The notes under the pieces: generated by a model
What the model saw: only the letters and a program-made list of their open reading frames with translations
Told to the model about the DNA's origin: nothing
Databases searched by the model: none
From: a bacterium
GTDB lineage: Bacteria > Patescibacteriota > Microgenomatia > UBA1400 > PJMF01
DNA: 6,350 nt
Direction: 5' to 3'
Assembly (NCBI GenBank): GCA_900299155.1
Contig: OMIS01000034.1
Span: 1 to 6,350 of the forward strand
Position numbers and translations under genes: made by a program
In this document: positions 6,345-6,350 of the stretch, one piece after another
Position numbering within the stretch: position 1 is the stretch's first letter
Layout of the letters: each line of letters opens with the position of its first letter

Positions 6345-6350
6345 TTACCC

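Overview
The window looks like a piece of a small-genome, AT-rich bacterial chromosome that uses the standard code. The best guess is a member of the Candidate Phyla Radiation (Patescibacteria, for example Saccharibacteria or Microgenomates). That guess rests on a giant secreted NHL-propeller/LamG protein next to small housekeeping-type enzymes, compact spacing, no Shine-Dalgarno sequences and an orphan gene. It is an inference, not a proof. No rRNA, tRNA, CRISPR array, insertion sequence or phage gene was seen.

Layout. At the left edge lies the 5' part of a minus-strand gene (231 to 1) of unknown function that runs out of the window. A roughly 200-base divergent intergenic region (232-436) holds putative promoters for both directions. 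The plus strand then carries a 1228-residue exported protein (437-4123): a signal peptide, about twelve NHL-like beta-propeller blades, a cadherin/Ig-like domain and a C-terminal LamG (concanavalin A-like) domain. It is followed after 76 bases by a 157-residue HIT-family nucleotide hydrolase/transferase (4200-4673). Convergent with these, the minus strand carries a low-molecular-weight phosphatase/ArsC-fold protein (5114-4695). Upstream of that, in the same direction, is a 371-residue cytosolic orphan (6286-5171).

How the genes fit together. No pathway links the five genes visibly. The secreted protein is probably a surface or released carbohydrate- or protein-binding factor. The HIT and phosphatase genes converge with only 21 bases between them and are probably independent enzymes. 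A recurring feature is that start codons lack a Shine-Dalgarno sequence and sit only a few bases after a -10-like hexamer, which suggests leaderless or nearly leaderless mRNAs. I found no convincing new defence or mobile system. The most notable items are the architecture of the large secreted protein, the leaderless-promoter pattern and the orphan 371-residue family.
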